From an uncultured Flavobacteriaceae bacterium (GTDB taxonomy: Bacteria; Bacteroidota; Bacteroidia; Flavobacteriales; Flavobacteriaceae), in the NCBI GenBank assembly GCA_913061125.1, contig CAJXUB010000012.1, positions 1 to 41,397 of the forward strand: DNA of 41,397 bases, given 5' to 3'. The position numbers and the translations under genes are program-made. Of the stretch, positions 28,286 to 35,019 are shown one piece after another (position 1 is the stretch's first letter; every line of letters starts with the position of its first letter). The notes beneath the pieces were generated by a model that searched no databases, was not told the DNA's origin, and was given only the letters and a program-made list of their open reading frames with translations.

Positions 28286-28918
28286 TTATAAAATTTCGGT
28301 TACAGATTCATCAATAGATTTTCGGACTTTTTTCATTGTTGCAAACGGGTCGTCCTCGGCACGGTAGCCCATGGGCATGATGAGTACGGATTTCAATCCT
28401 TTGGATTTCAAATCAAAAAAAGCGTCGTATTGGTCGGGGTCAAAGCCCTCCATTGGGCAAGCGTCGATGCCCAAATCGGCGCAAACGGCCAACAAGTTTC
28501 CCATGGCCAGATAGGCCTGTTTGGCGCCCCACAGCTGAATATCGGCATCGGATTTGGCTTCAAAACTCTCTATGATGTGGGTTCGGAACGGGGCCAAAAC
28601 CTCGTCTGGTGTTTGTCTTATGGCTTTGATGCGCTCAAAAAATTCGTGAACATAATCGGCGTCCAATGCGGTTTTTACGCAAAAAATGGCCAGATGTGAG
28701 GCCTGCCCCACCTGTTTTTGATTCATGGACAAGGGTACCAATTCCTTTTGAATGGCTTTATTTTGAACCAAAAGGAGTTGAACCGGTTGTAAACCATAGG
28801 ACGATGCCGAAAGATTAAATCCTTCTTTTAGTGCTTCAATATCCTCTTGTGGGATTAGCTTTGAATCGTTAAAAGATTTGGTGGCATACCGCCATTGTAG
28901 GGCTTTTAAAAGACTCAT
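28286..28918 (-). CDS. Nitroreductase-family NAD(P)H oxidoreductase
   Basis: An FMN-dependent oxidoreductase of the nitroreductase (NfsB-like) family, about 210 residues. The opening RYATKSFN (FMN phosphate-binding Arg and Lys), NLSASSYGLQP for the 'sPSs.n.QP' motif, and the distal GIDACPMEGFDP support this. The natural substrate is unknown. A TTG at 28936 extends the frame by six codons but lies in a TATTTTTG promoter element; I take the ATG at 28918. It is the first gene of a unit with the KdnA-like aminotransferase. Confidence 0.88.
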   Translation of the reverse strand: MSLLKALQWRYATKSFNDSKLIPQEDIEALKEGFNLSASSYGLQPVQLLLVQNKAIQKELVPLSMNQKQVGQASHLAIFCVKTALDADYVHEFFERIKAIRQTPDEVLAPFRTHIIESFEAKSDADIQLWGAKQAYLAMGNLLAVCADLGIDACPMEGFDPDQYDAFFDLKSKGLKSVLIMPMGYRAEDDPFATMKKVRKSIDESVTEIL

Positions 28919-28933
28919 AGGTGTAGTTTTACA

Positions 28934-28941
28934 CAAAAATA
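28934..28941 (-). promoter_or_regulatory. Probable -7 promoter element of the nitroreductase operon
   Basis: Reads TATTTTTG on the minus strand, 15 nt before the ATG at 28918, and overlaps the upstream in-frame TTG. No -33 TTG is apparent at the right distance. Confidence 0.5.
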
Positions 28942-29029
28942 GGGAATTTTAAAATGTTGATGACTTAATGAAATTTTAAAATTTTTATATATTTACAACG
29001 AATAAAGTCCCAAATTTATTCTACACGCC

Positions 29030-29116
29030 ATGAAGTACTTACAGTTCGCTTTTGACAATATTTTTTCTGGAATGCTAAAAGTTAGTATTTGTGGACGTAA
29101 TAAATTAATGATGTGA
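29030..29116 (+). CDS. Possible 28-residue small ORF
   Basis: An ATG-started frame of 28 codons (MKYLQFAFDNIF and onward, ending KLMM) in the 240-nt interval before the small lipoprotein gene. TATATTTA, one mismatch from a -7 element, lies about 35 nt upstream. No family is recognised and coding is unproven; it may be a decayed remnant. Confidence 0.2.
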   Translation: MKYLQFAFDNIFSGMLKVSICGRNKLMM

Positions 29117-29175
29117 ATACAATTTTGTATTCATTACAAATAATTATTATAAATAACATAAACAGATCCCAAATC

Positions 29176-29571
29176 ATGAAGCAATTTTTAATCATACTAA
29201 TCACATTAATGCTTTCAAGTTGTTCTAAAAATGATGAAATGCCAGATCAAATAATTGGAAAATGGAAATTAATACAGGTCCAAATTTTTGGATTCGGAGG
29301 TTTATATTCAGAAGATTATTCCAATAAAAATATAGTTTATGAATTTCAATCAAATGGGGTTTTGATAGTTTCTGGGGGGAAAAATGAAGGTTATTCTCCT
29401 GGAAAATACAATTACTTTTTTGGACAAGACCATTTGGGAGGTAGTAACGATCCAAAAATTTTATTGGTTAAAATTAATGACTCTAAGTGGACCTATGGTT
29501 TAAAGGAATCCAAAATGACATTGGGTAAATCTTATGTTGATGGCCCAAATTTAATTTTTACTAGAAAGTAG
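29176..29571 (+). CDS. Small AT-rich lipoprotein, lipocalin-like
   Basis: A 131-residue predicted lipoprotein with signal MKQFLIILITLMLSSC, Cys16 being the lipidation site. The mature part opens with DQIIGKWKLIQ and a later YEFQSNGVLIV, the pattern of short lipocalin-like lipoproteins in Bacteroidota; the function is unknown. The frame is open from 29113, but the extra 21 residues would bury the signal peptide, so I use the ATG at 29176. Base composition is more AT-rich than the flanking genes, like the lipoprotein at the start of the window. Confidence 0.75.
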   Translation: MKQFLIILITLMLSSCSKNDEMPDQIIGKWKLIQVQIFGFGGLYSEDYSNKNIVYEFQSNGVLIVSGGKNEGYSPGKYNYFFGQDHLGGSNDPKILLVKINDSKWTYGLKESKMTLGKSYVDGPNLIFTRK

Positions 29572-29609
29572 TACGTTTAACAACAAAACTATTCTTAAAC
29601 TAGATTTAC

Positions 29610-29643
29610 AAAAAACCCACAACAAATGTTGTGGGTTTTTTTT
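29610..29643. terminator. Bidirectional terminator between lipoprotein gene and tRNA-Ser
   Basis: AAAAAACCCACAAC pairs over 14 bp with GTTGTGGGTTTTTT around the loop AAAT. The A-run on one side and T-run on the other allow it to end both the plus-strand lipoprotein mRNA and the minus-strand tRNA. Confidence 0.9.
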
Positions 29644-29645
29644 AG

Positions 29646-29730
29646 CGGAGAAAGAGGGATTCGAACCCCCGGAGGTGTGACCCTCAACAGTTTTCAAGAC
29701 TGCCGCATTCGACCACTCTGCCATTTCTCC
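29646..29730 (-). tRNA. tRNA-Ser (anticodon UGA)
   Basis: The minus strand folds as a class II tRNA: 7-bp acceptor stem GGAGAAA/TTTCTCC with discriminator G, anticodon stem CAGT/ACTG with loop CTTGAAA giving anticodon TGA, a long variable arm (GAGG/CCTC), and a T arm with GGTTCGAATCC. Total 85 nt. CCA is not encoded. It reads UCA and, by wobble, other UCN codons. Confidence 0.95.
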
Positions 29731-29741
29731 TTTAGCGACTG

Positions 29742-29773
29742 CAAATATAAGTGGGTTTTCGGTTCTTTTCAAA
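29742..29773 (-). promoter_or_regulatory. Promoter of tRNA-Ser
   Basis: On the minus strand TTTG (29773-29770), 20 nt, TATATTTG (29749-29742) is a full consensus promoter 11 nt upstream of the tRNA 5' end. Confidence 0.8.
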
Positions 29774-29856
29774 TTGTTTTTGTATTTATTTTACGTCTCA
29801 AAAAATCAAATCCACCATCCCCTACCCAAATATACCGCTAGCCAAAATAATATTTG

Positions 29857-29864
29857 TAATTTTG
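29857..29864 (+). promoter_or_regulatory. Possible -7 promoter element of xerD
   Basis: TAATTTTG fits TAnnTTTG and lies 28 nt before the xerD ATG. No matching -33 element is seen. Confidence 0.45.
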
Positions 29865-29892
29865 AAACACGGACTAAAATGACACCAATCCC

Positions 29893-30792
29893 ATGAAGTG
29901 GAGCCATGCTTTGAGTGATTTTGAACATTATTTAAAAATCGAACGCGGTCTGTCGGAAAACACCGTTTCCAACTACCGATTGGATGTTCAAAAGCTGGTG
30001 CGGTATCTCGAAAAACATCAAATGGCATGGGGCCCTTTGGATACTGACAGCGACACCGTTCAGCAATTTTTTTACGAATTGGCCAAATCGGCCAATGCCC
30101 GTACCCAATCGCGAGTGATTTCTGGACTTCGGAGTTTTTTTGATTTTTTGGTGTTTGAAAATTACAGAAACTCCAACCCCCTTGAGCAAATCGAAGCCCC
30201 GAAAATTGGACGAAAACTACCCGATACACTTTCAACAAAAGAGATAGACCGCTTGATCGCTGTCATAGATCTTAGCAACCCTCTTGGCGAACGCAACCGT
30301 GCCATTATCGAAACCCTTTACAGTTGTGGGTTGCGGGTTAGCGAACTGACCAATCTTAAAATTTCAGATTTATTTTTTGATGAGGGATTTATAAAAGTTA
30401 CCGGAAAAGGGAACAAACAACGCTTTGTTCCAATCGGCGAGAGCACCCAAAAATTCATCAACCTGTACCGCCGCCAATCTCGAACGGCATTTCCTGTAAA
30501 TCCAAAGTTTTCTGACACGTTATTTTTAAATCAGCGGGGAAATCAACTGACACGTGCCATGATTTTTACCATCGTTAAAACATTAGCGCAGCTGGCAGGA
30601 ATTCAAAAATCAATTTCACCCCATACATTTAGACATTCGTTTGCGACCCATTTGTTAGAAAATGGTGCCGATTTACGCGCCATTCAAATGATGTTAGGGC
30701 ATGAAAGTATCACAACCACAGAAATTTACATGCACCTCGATAAGAGTCATCTTAAAGCAGTGATGACAAAATTTCATCCCAGAAAAAATTAG
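29893..30792 (+). CDS. xerD: Site-specific tyrosine recombinase XerD/XerC
   Basis: The chromosome-dimer resolvase acting at dif with its partner under FtsK control. The full catalytic set is visible: Arg148 (GLRVSEL), Lys172 (GKGNKQR), His244 and Arg247 (PHTFRHSFATHLLENGAD), His270 (LGHESI) and nucleophile Tyr279 (TEIYMH). The N-terminal SAM-like DNA-binding domain spans about residues 1-90. The 299-residue length is that of XerC/XerD rather than of a phage or island integrase; assignment to D over C is likely but not certain. It converges on rny with a 2-nt gap. Confidence 0.9.
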   Translation: MKWSHALSDFEHYLKIERGLSENTVSNYRLDVQKLVRYLEKHQMAWGPLDTDSDTVQQFFYELAKSANARTQSRVISGLRSFFDFLVFENYRNSNPLEQIEAPKIGRKLPDTLSTKEIDRLIAVIDLSNPLGERNRAIIETLYSCGLRVSELTNLKISDLFFDEGFIKVTGKGNKQRFVPIGESTQKFINLYRRQSRTAFPVNPKFSDTLFLNQRGNQLTRAMIFTIVKTLAQLAGIQKSISPHTFRHSFATHLLENGADLRAIQMMLGHESITTTEIYMHLDKSHLKAVMTKFHPRKN

Positions 30793-30794
30793 GG

Positions 30795-32372
30795 TTATTT
30801 TGCGATATTGACCGCACGAGTTTCACGAATAACCGTCACTTTTACTTGACCTGGATAGGTCATATCGGTTTGGATTTTTTGAGAAATTTCAAAAGATAAC
30901 TGACTGGCTTGATCGTCATTAACTTGCTCACTTTCAACAATAACTCGAAGTTCTCTCCCGGCCTGTATGGCATAGGCCTTTTGAACGCCCTTAAAATTAA
31001 ACGCAATTTCTTCCAAGTCTTTCAATCGCTGAATGTAGGAGTCCAAAACTTGGCGTCTGGCGCCTGGTCTTGCACCTGAAATGGCATCACAAACCTGAAC
31101 AACTGGCGATAATAAATACGTCATTTCAATCTCGTCGTGATGGGCACCAATGGCATTGCAAACTTCTGCTTTTTCGCCATATTTTTCTGCCCATTGCATT
31201 CCTAAAATGGCGTGTGGCGTTTCCATATCTGATTCAGAATCAGGAACTTTACCGATATCGTGCAACAGACCTGCGCGTTTGGCAAGTTTTGGATTGAGAC
31301 CCAATTCGGCGGCCATAACGCCACACAGTTTTGCGACTTCCCTGGAGTGTTGCAAAAGATTTTGACCGTAAGAAGAGCGGTATTTCATACGCCCAACAAC
31401 CTTGATTAGTTCTGGATGAAGTCCATGAATCCCGAGGTCAATTACGGTTCGTTTGCCAACTTCAATAATTTCCTGATTAATTTGTTTTTCAGTCTTTCGA
31501 ACCACTTCTTCAATTCGGGCAGGATGAATACGGCCATCGGTCACCAAGCGGTGAAGCGAGAGTCGGGCAATTTCTCTTCGTACAGAATCAAAGCAAGATA
31601 GAATGATGGCCTCGGGTGTGTCATCAACAATAATCTCAACCCCAGTGGCAGCTTCAAGCGCTCGAATGTTTCGCCCTTCTCGACCAATAATTCGACCTTT
31701 CATGTCGTCCGATTCGATATTAAACACAGAGACACAGTTGTCGATGGCTTCTTCAGTTCCGATGCGTTGAATGGTATTGATGATTATTTTTTTGGCATCT
31801 TGTTCAGCAGTCAATTTGGCCTCCTCCATTTTGTCTTGAACATATTTCATGACATCGTTTTTGGCTTCTGATTTAAGTGATTCTACAAGCTGCGATTTAG
31901 CATCGTCTGCCGATAATCCAGAGATGACTTCCAACTGTTGCACCTGACTTTTATGCAGCTTATCAACTTCACTTTGGCGTTTGTCTAAAACGGAGAGTCG
32001 GTGATCATAATCTTTGATTTTAGATTCTAAATTGTGAGATAATTTTTTATTTTTAGATAATTCTGACGAGACTTGAGACTCCTTATCTCTAGTTCGTTTT
32101 TCGGCCTCCGCCATTTTTTTATCTCTTGAAAGTATGACTTTTTCATGTTCTGCTTTCAGTTCCAAAAAACGTTCTTTGGCTTGAAATATTTTATCCTTTT
32201 TGATGCTTTCAGCTTCTGATTTTGCGGTTTTTATAATCTCATCGGCAGAACGTTTTGCATTTTTAGTCAATTCAGAGGCGTTATTTTTTTCTTGCCTTTT
32301 GGCTATAAAATGGCCAACAACTGTTCCGATAATTGCTGCAATTGCTCCAATGAGTATGCTATTTTGATCCAT
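30795..32372 (-). CDS. rny: Ribonuclease Y
   Basis: A membrane-anchored endoribonuclease that starts decay of many mRNAs. An N-terminal membrane anchor (residues 5-22) is followed by a long coiled coil (about 25-200), a KH RNA-binding domain ([15 protein letters not shown], near 230) and an HD domain with metal ligands in [10 protein letters not shown] near 370. The 525-residue length is normal. It lies downstream of zapA and the 6S-like RNA on the same strand. Confidence 0.95.
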   Translation of the reverse strand: MDQNSILIGAIAAIIGTVVGHFIAKRQEKNNASELTKNAKRSADEIIKTAKSEAESIKKDKIFQAKERFLELKAEHEKVILSRDKKMAEAEKRTRDKESQVSSELSKNKKLSHNLESKIKDYDHRLSVLDKRQSEVDKLHKSQVQQLEVISGLSADDAKSQLVESLKSEAKNDVMKYVQDKMEEAKLTAEQDAKKIIINTIQRIGTEEAIDNCVSVFNIESDDMKGRIIGREGRNIRALEAATGVEIIVDDTPEAIILSCFDSVRREIARLSLHRLVTDGRIHPARIEEVVRKTEKQINQEIIEVGKRTVIDLGIHGLHPELIKVVGRMKYRSSYGQNLLQHSREVAKLCGVMAAELGLNPKLAKRAGLLHDIGKVPDSESDMETPHAILGMQWAEKYGEKAEVCNAIGAHHDEIEMTYLLSPVVQVCDAISGARPGARRQVLDSYIQRLKDLEEIAFNFKGVQKAYAIQAGRELRVIVESEQVNDDQASQLSFEISQKIQTDMTYPGQVKVTVIRETRAVNIAK

Positions 32373-32415
32373 TAATTTTCAATTTATATTAAAAAAATGC
32401 CTGTAAAGATCTGGG

Positions 32416-32541
32416 TTTTGTATAAACTCCTAGTAAACAGGATTTAGGGCAGAAAAGCTGATCAAGGATCTGCGTCGGGGCAGCTTGCTTTAACAACTTA
32501 AACGGACCCTTTTTATAGATTTCTCGTTGAGTTTATCAAAA
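32416..32541 (-). ncRNA. ssrS: Probable 6S RNA (6S-Flavo type)
   Basis: The 203-nt interval between zapA and rny folds on the minus strand into a 6S-like rod. The closing stem is TTTTGATAAACTC (32541-32529) with GAGTTTATACAAAA (32429-32416), 13 bp with one bulged A. It is followed by a large internal bubble (32528-32511 opposite 32445-32430), a short AGGG/CCCT helix (32510-32507 with 32449-32446), then AAGCTG/CAGCTT (32486-32481 with 32460-32455) capped by a 20-nt loop. 6S RNA mimics an open promoter and binds RNA polymerase holoenzyme. The zapA neighbourhood is also where ssrS lies in proteobacteria. Ends are approximate and the family match was not searched. The rest of the interval shows no gene. 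Confidence 0.6.
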
Positions 32542-32575
32542 AATGACCAATACAGGCAGTATGTATTTTTGTATT

Positions 32576-32878
32576 TTAAAGAACGTGTTCGTTTAAAACG
32601 TTGTCAAGGCGCTGGTTTAAATCCCTCAGACGCTGCTCGATGCTATCGTTTAAACTGTTTTTGTTTATGTTGGTCTGCTCGGATTTTGCAGCAAATTGCA
32701 AAGCGCACATCGCTAAAACGTCTTGCTTGTCCTGAACAGAATAGCTTTGTTCAAATTTCTTAACGGTATTATCAATTTTTTGAGCGGCTAAACGCAAACC
32801 CTCCTCTTGTTCGGGATTTATTGTCAACGGATAAACTCTGTTGGCAATGGATAGTTTAATTTTTAGCGGTTCATTCAT
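32576..32878 (-). CDS. zapA: Cell division protein ZapA
   Basis: ZapA cross-links FtsZ filaments at the division ring. From the ATG at 32878 it has 100 residues: an N-terminal beta domain (LKIKLSIANRVYPLTI) and a helix with EEGLRLAAQKID, then a coiled coil (about 45-95) ending in a heptad-like RLRDLNQRLDNVL. The frame extends another 10 codons upstream, but those overlap the previous gene and precede the conserved N-terminus. It starts 10 nt after the coiled-coil gene. Confidence 0.88.
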   Translation of the reverse strand: MNEPLKIKLSIANRVYPLTINPEQEEGLRLAAQKIDNTVKKFEQSYSVQDKQDVLAMCALQFAAKSEQTNINKNSLNDSIEQRLRDLNQRLDNVLNEHVL

Positions 32879-32888
32879 AACCTTCAAT

Positions 32889-33179
32889 TCAGTCGGATAA
32901 ACTGGCAATACAGTCGTTAATATCTCTAATCAAAGCATTTATTTTGAGCTTCGATGCTCGTTTATTATCATTACTGCCCAACATTGAAGCGGCTATTTTC
33001 AAGGCATTGTATTCTTCTTCTTTTTCACAAAGCAGACGATCTCGTTGTTCAATGTCTGTGCGAAGAGAATCCAACTCTTGTTTTAACTGTTGATTTTCAG
33101 AATTTAAATCTTCCAACCGACTTAAAAGTGTTGAAACTTTGTCTTCAATGGATTGGATGACTAATTCGAAATCACTCAT
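32889..33179 (-). CDS. Small coiled-coil protein upstream of zapA
   Basis: A 96-residue protein, from the ATG at 33179, whose residues 5-60 are a long heptad-type coiled coil (SRLEDLNSENQQLKQELDSL), reminiscent of ZapB in size and character, though no homology is claimed. The C-terminal part (SKLKINALIRDINDCIASL) is a short amphipathic helix. Position directly before zapA and the shared promoter suggest a role at the division ring; this is inference. Confidence 0.75.
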   Translation of the reverse strand: MSDFELVIQSIEDKVSTLLSRLEDLNSENQQLKQELDSLRTDIEQRDRLLCEKEEEYNALKIAASMLGSNDNKRASKLKINALIRDINDCIASLSD

Positions 33180-33203
33180 AAACGTCTTCAATGCGTTACT
33201 CTA

Positions 33204-33234
33204 CAAATTTAACATTCCGTGGTAACTTTCCCAA
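33204..33234 (-). promoter_or_regulatory. Promoter of the coiled-coil/zapA/6S/rny unit
   Basis: On the minus strand TTG (33234-33232), 20 nt, TAAATTTG (33211-33204), 24 nt before the ATG at 33179. A full consensus match. Confidence 0.75.
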
Positions 33235-33273
33235 TTGTTTTTTAAAAATTTCTTTCTCATCGCTGTAAATTTC

Positions 33274-33304
33274 TTTGTTAATTGTGTGGTATTCTCTACA
33301 TTAG
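33274..33304 (+). promoter_or_regulatory. Possible promoter of the M23 peptidase gene
   Basis: TTTG (33274-33277), 19 nt, TACATTAG (33297-33304) differs from the -7 consensus at one base. It ends 16 nt before the ATG at 33321. Confidence 0.45.
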
Positions 33305-33320
33305 CACTACAACCTTATTT

Positions 33321-35009
33321 ATGAAATTACTCTGGTCTACGCTCCTTTTTTGTTTTGGTATGTGTGCTATTGCACAGCAGCCCTACCCTCAAGATTATTT
33401 TAAAAGTCCGCTCAAGCAAACTTTAGTGTTGTCTGGCAGCTTTGCCGAGCTCAGATCCAATCATTTTCACTCTGGATTGGACCTAAAAACCAATGGTAAA
33501 CAGGGGGTTAAAGTGTATGCTGCGGCCTCCGGATATGTCAGTCGAATCAAAATATCAAGGTATGGATACGGCAAGGCCTTGTACATCACTCATCCAAATG
33601 GGTACACATCGGTTTATGCGCATTTGCAAAAGTTTGCGCCCAAAATTGAATCCTATGTTAAAGCTAAACAATATGAAAAAGAAACTTTTGAAATTGAGCT
33701 TTTTCCATCACCTAAAGCGCTAATCATTAGCCCTGATGAGATGGTGGCTTTTTCTGGAAATACTGGAGGATCTTCTGGGCCGCATTTGCATTTTGAAATC
33801 CGCGATAAAAATCAGCGCCCAATGAATCCGATGCTGTTTGGGATGGATATTAAGGATACCACACGACCGGAAATTTACGATCTGTTTGCCTACCCCCTTT
33901 CCAACGAAAGTCATGTGGAGTACAAAACCTCAAAAATTCCGATACGCTTACAAAAGCTTGCGGATGGAAATTATAAAACCGACCCAATCGCTGCGTTTGG
34001 TCAAATTGGATTTGGAATCGTTTCTAACGATCGGCAAGATTATGCATCGAATAAAAATGGGTTAAATTCAATTTCAACTTATTTTAACGGGGAAATTCTT
34101 CTTAGTGTTGATTTTAAACGCTTTTCCTTTAACGAAACCAAGCATTTAAACCGCTACATCGATTATGCCCATTTCAAGGAAAATAAAACGCGAATTCAAA
34201 AGCTATTTATTGAAACAAATAACCCTTTGAGTTTGTTTACTTATGAGGAAAATCAAGGACGTGCAGTGATCAAAGACAGTACCAATTCCGTATTTATTAT
34301 CGAAATAAAAGATTACAAAAATAACGCCACAAAAATTCATATTCCTATTGCTGGAGTGTTTTTTAAGTCAAAAACGACTCCGTCTCCTCCTCTCCATTAC
34401 ACACGGCTTCAAGCGTCAACATCAACCGTTTTGGAGGATCAGTTGTACCGCGTTGATATCCCATCAAATGCGCTGTATGAGGATGTATATTTGGATTTTA
34501 AAGTGAGTCAGGACACCCTAAAATTGCATCGCCCCAACGTTCCACTGCAAAAATCAATAACAATTTCCTTCGATGCTAGTCAATACAAACCCGAAACGCT
34601 TGAAAAATTATTTATTGGTAGTGTTTCAAAATGGGGAAAACTTTATCCCATCAATACCAAACGAAAGGGTACTACCTTGTACAGTAGGACAAAATCTTTT
34701 GGAACCTTTGCCGTGGGTATCGATGATGAGGGGCCCAAAATTAGCCCTCGAAATTTTAAAAACGGCAGCTGGATGAGCAACTACAGGTATTTAAAAATTA
34801 AGATCTCTGACAACCTTTCGGGGGTTAAAAATTTCAGAGCAAGCGTTAACGACACATGGATTTTGATGGAATACGACCCTAAGACGAAAACCCTCACCCA
34901 CGATTTTAATGATGCAGTGGTTAGAGAAACTAAAAATAATTTAAAGCTCATTGTTACGGATAATGTGGGGAATAGTTCTAAATTTGAAACTGTATTTTAC
35001 AGAAAATAA
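33321..35009 (+). CDS. M23-family (LytM-type) peptidase, exported
   Basis: A 562-residue exported protein: signal peptide to about Ala18 (MCAIAQ), then a LytM/M23 endopeptidase domain (about 30-175). Zinc ligands are His50 and Asp54 in HFHSGLD and His157 in PHLHFE, with the catalytic His155. M23 enzymes cut peptide bonds in peptidoglycan cross-links. A segment of about 35 residues (105-140) separates the YAHL block from HLHFE. The remaining 380 residues are beta-rich and of unknown role. The open frame extends 13 codons upstream of the ATG, but the ATG gives a proper signal peptide. It is followed after 10 nt by the TonB-type receptor. Confidence 0.88.
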   Translation: MKLLWSTLLFCFGMCAIAQQPYPQDYFKSPLKQTLVLSGSFAELRSNHFHSGLDLKTNGKQGVKVYAAASGYVSRIKISRYGYGKALYITHPNGYTSVYAHLQKFAPKIESYVKAKQYEKETFEIELFPSPKALIISPDEMVAFSGNTGGSSGPHLHFEIRDKNQRPMNPMLFGMDIKDTTRPEIYDLFAYPLSNESHVEYKTSKIPIRLQKLADGNYKTDPIAAFGQIGFGIVSNDRQDYASNKNGLNSISTYFNGEILLSVDFKRFSFNETKHLNRYIDYAHFKENKTRIQKLFIETNNPLSLFTYEENQGRAVIKDSTNSVFIIEIKDYKNNATKIHIPIAGVFFKSKTTPSPPLHYTRLQASTSTVLEDQLYRVDIPSNALYEDVYLDFKVSQDTLKLHRPNVPLQKSITISFDASQYKPETLEKLFIGSVSKWGKLYPINTKRKGTTLYSRTKSFGTFAVGIDDEGPKISPRNFKNGSWMSNYRYLKIKISDNLSGVKNFRASVNDTWILMEYDPKTKTLTHDFNDAVVRETKNNLKLIVTDNVGNSSKFETVFYRK

Positions 35010-35019
35010 AACAAAACCA

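Noticed and set aside
29646-30792. tRNA-Ser next to a tyrosine recombinase, suggesting an integrated island
   Set aside because: The recombinase has the length and sequence of chromosomal XerC/XerD, it lies on the 5' side of the tRNA, no att-like repeat was seen, and the following genes are core genes.
32564-32571. A TATTTTTG promoter element on the plus strand, facing into zapA
   Set aside because: Such elements occur by chance in AT-rich DNA; there is no -33 match and no plus-strand gene follows.
32527-32763. A 78-residue plus-strand open frame over the 6S-like region and zapA
   Set aside because: It is antisense to zapA, cysteine- and arginine-rich in the manner of shadow frames, and no family is recognisable.
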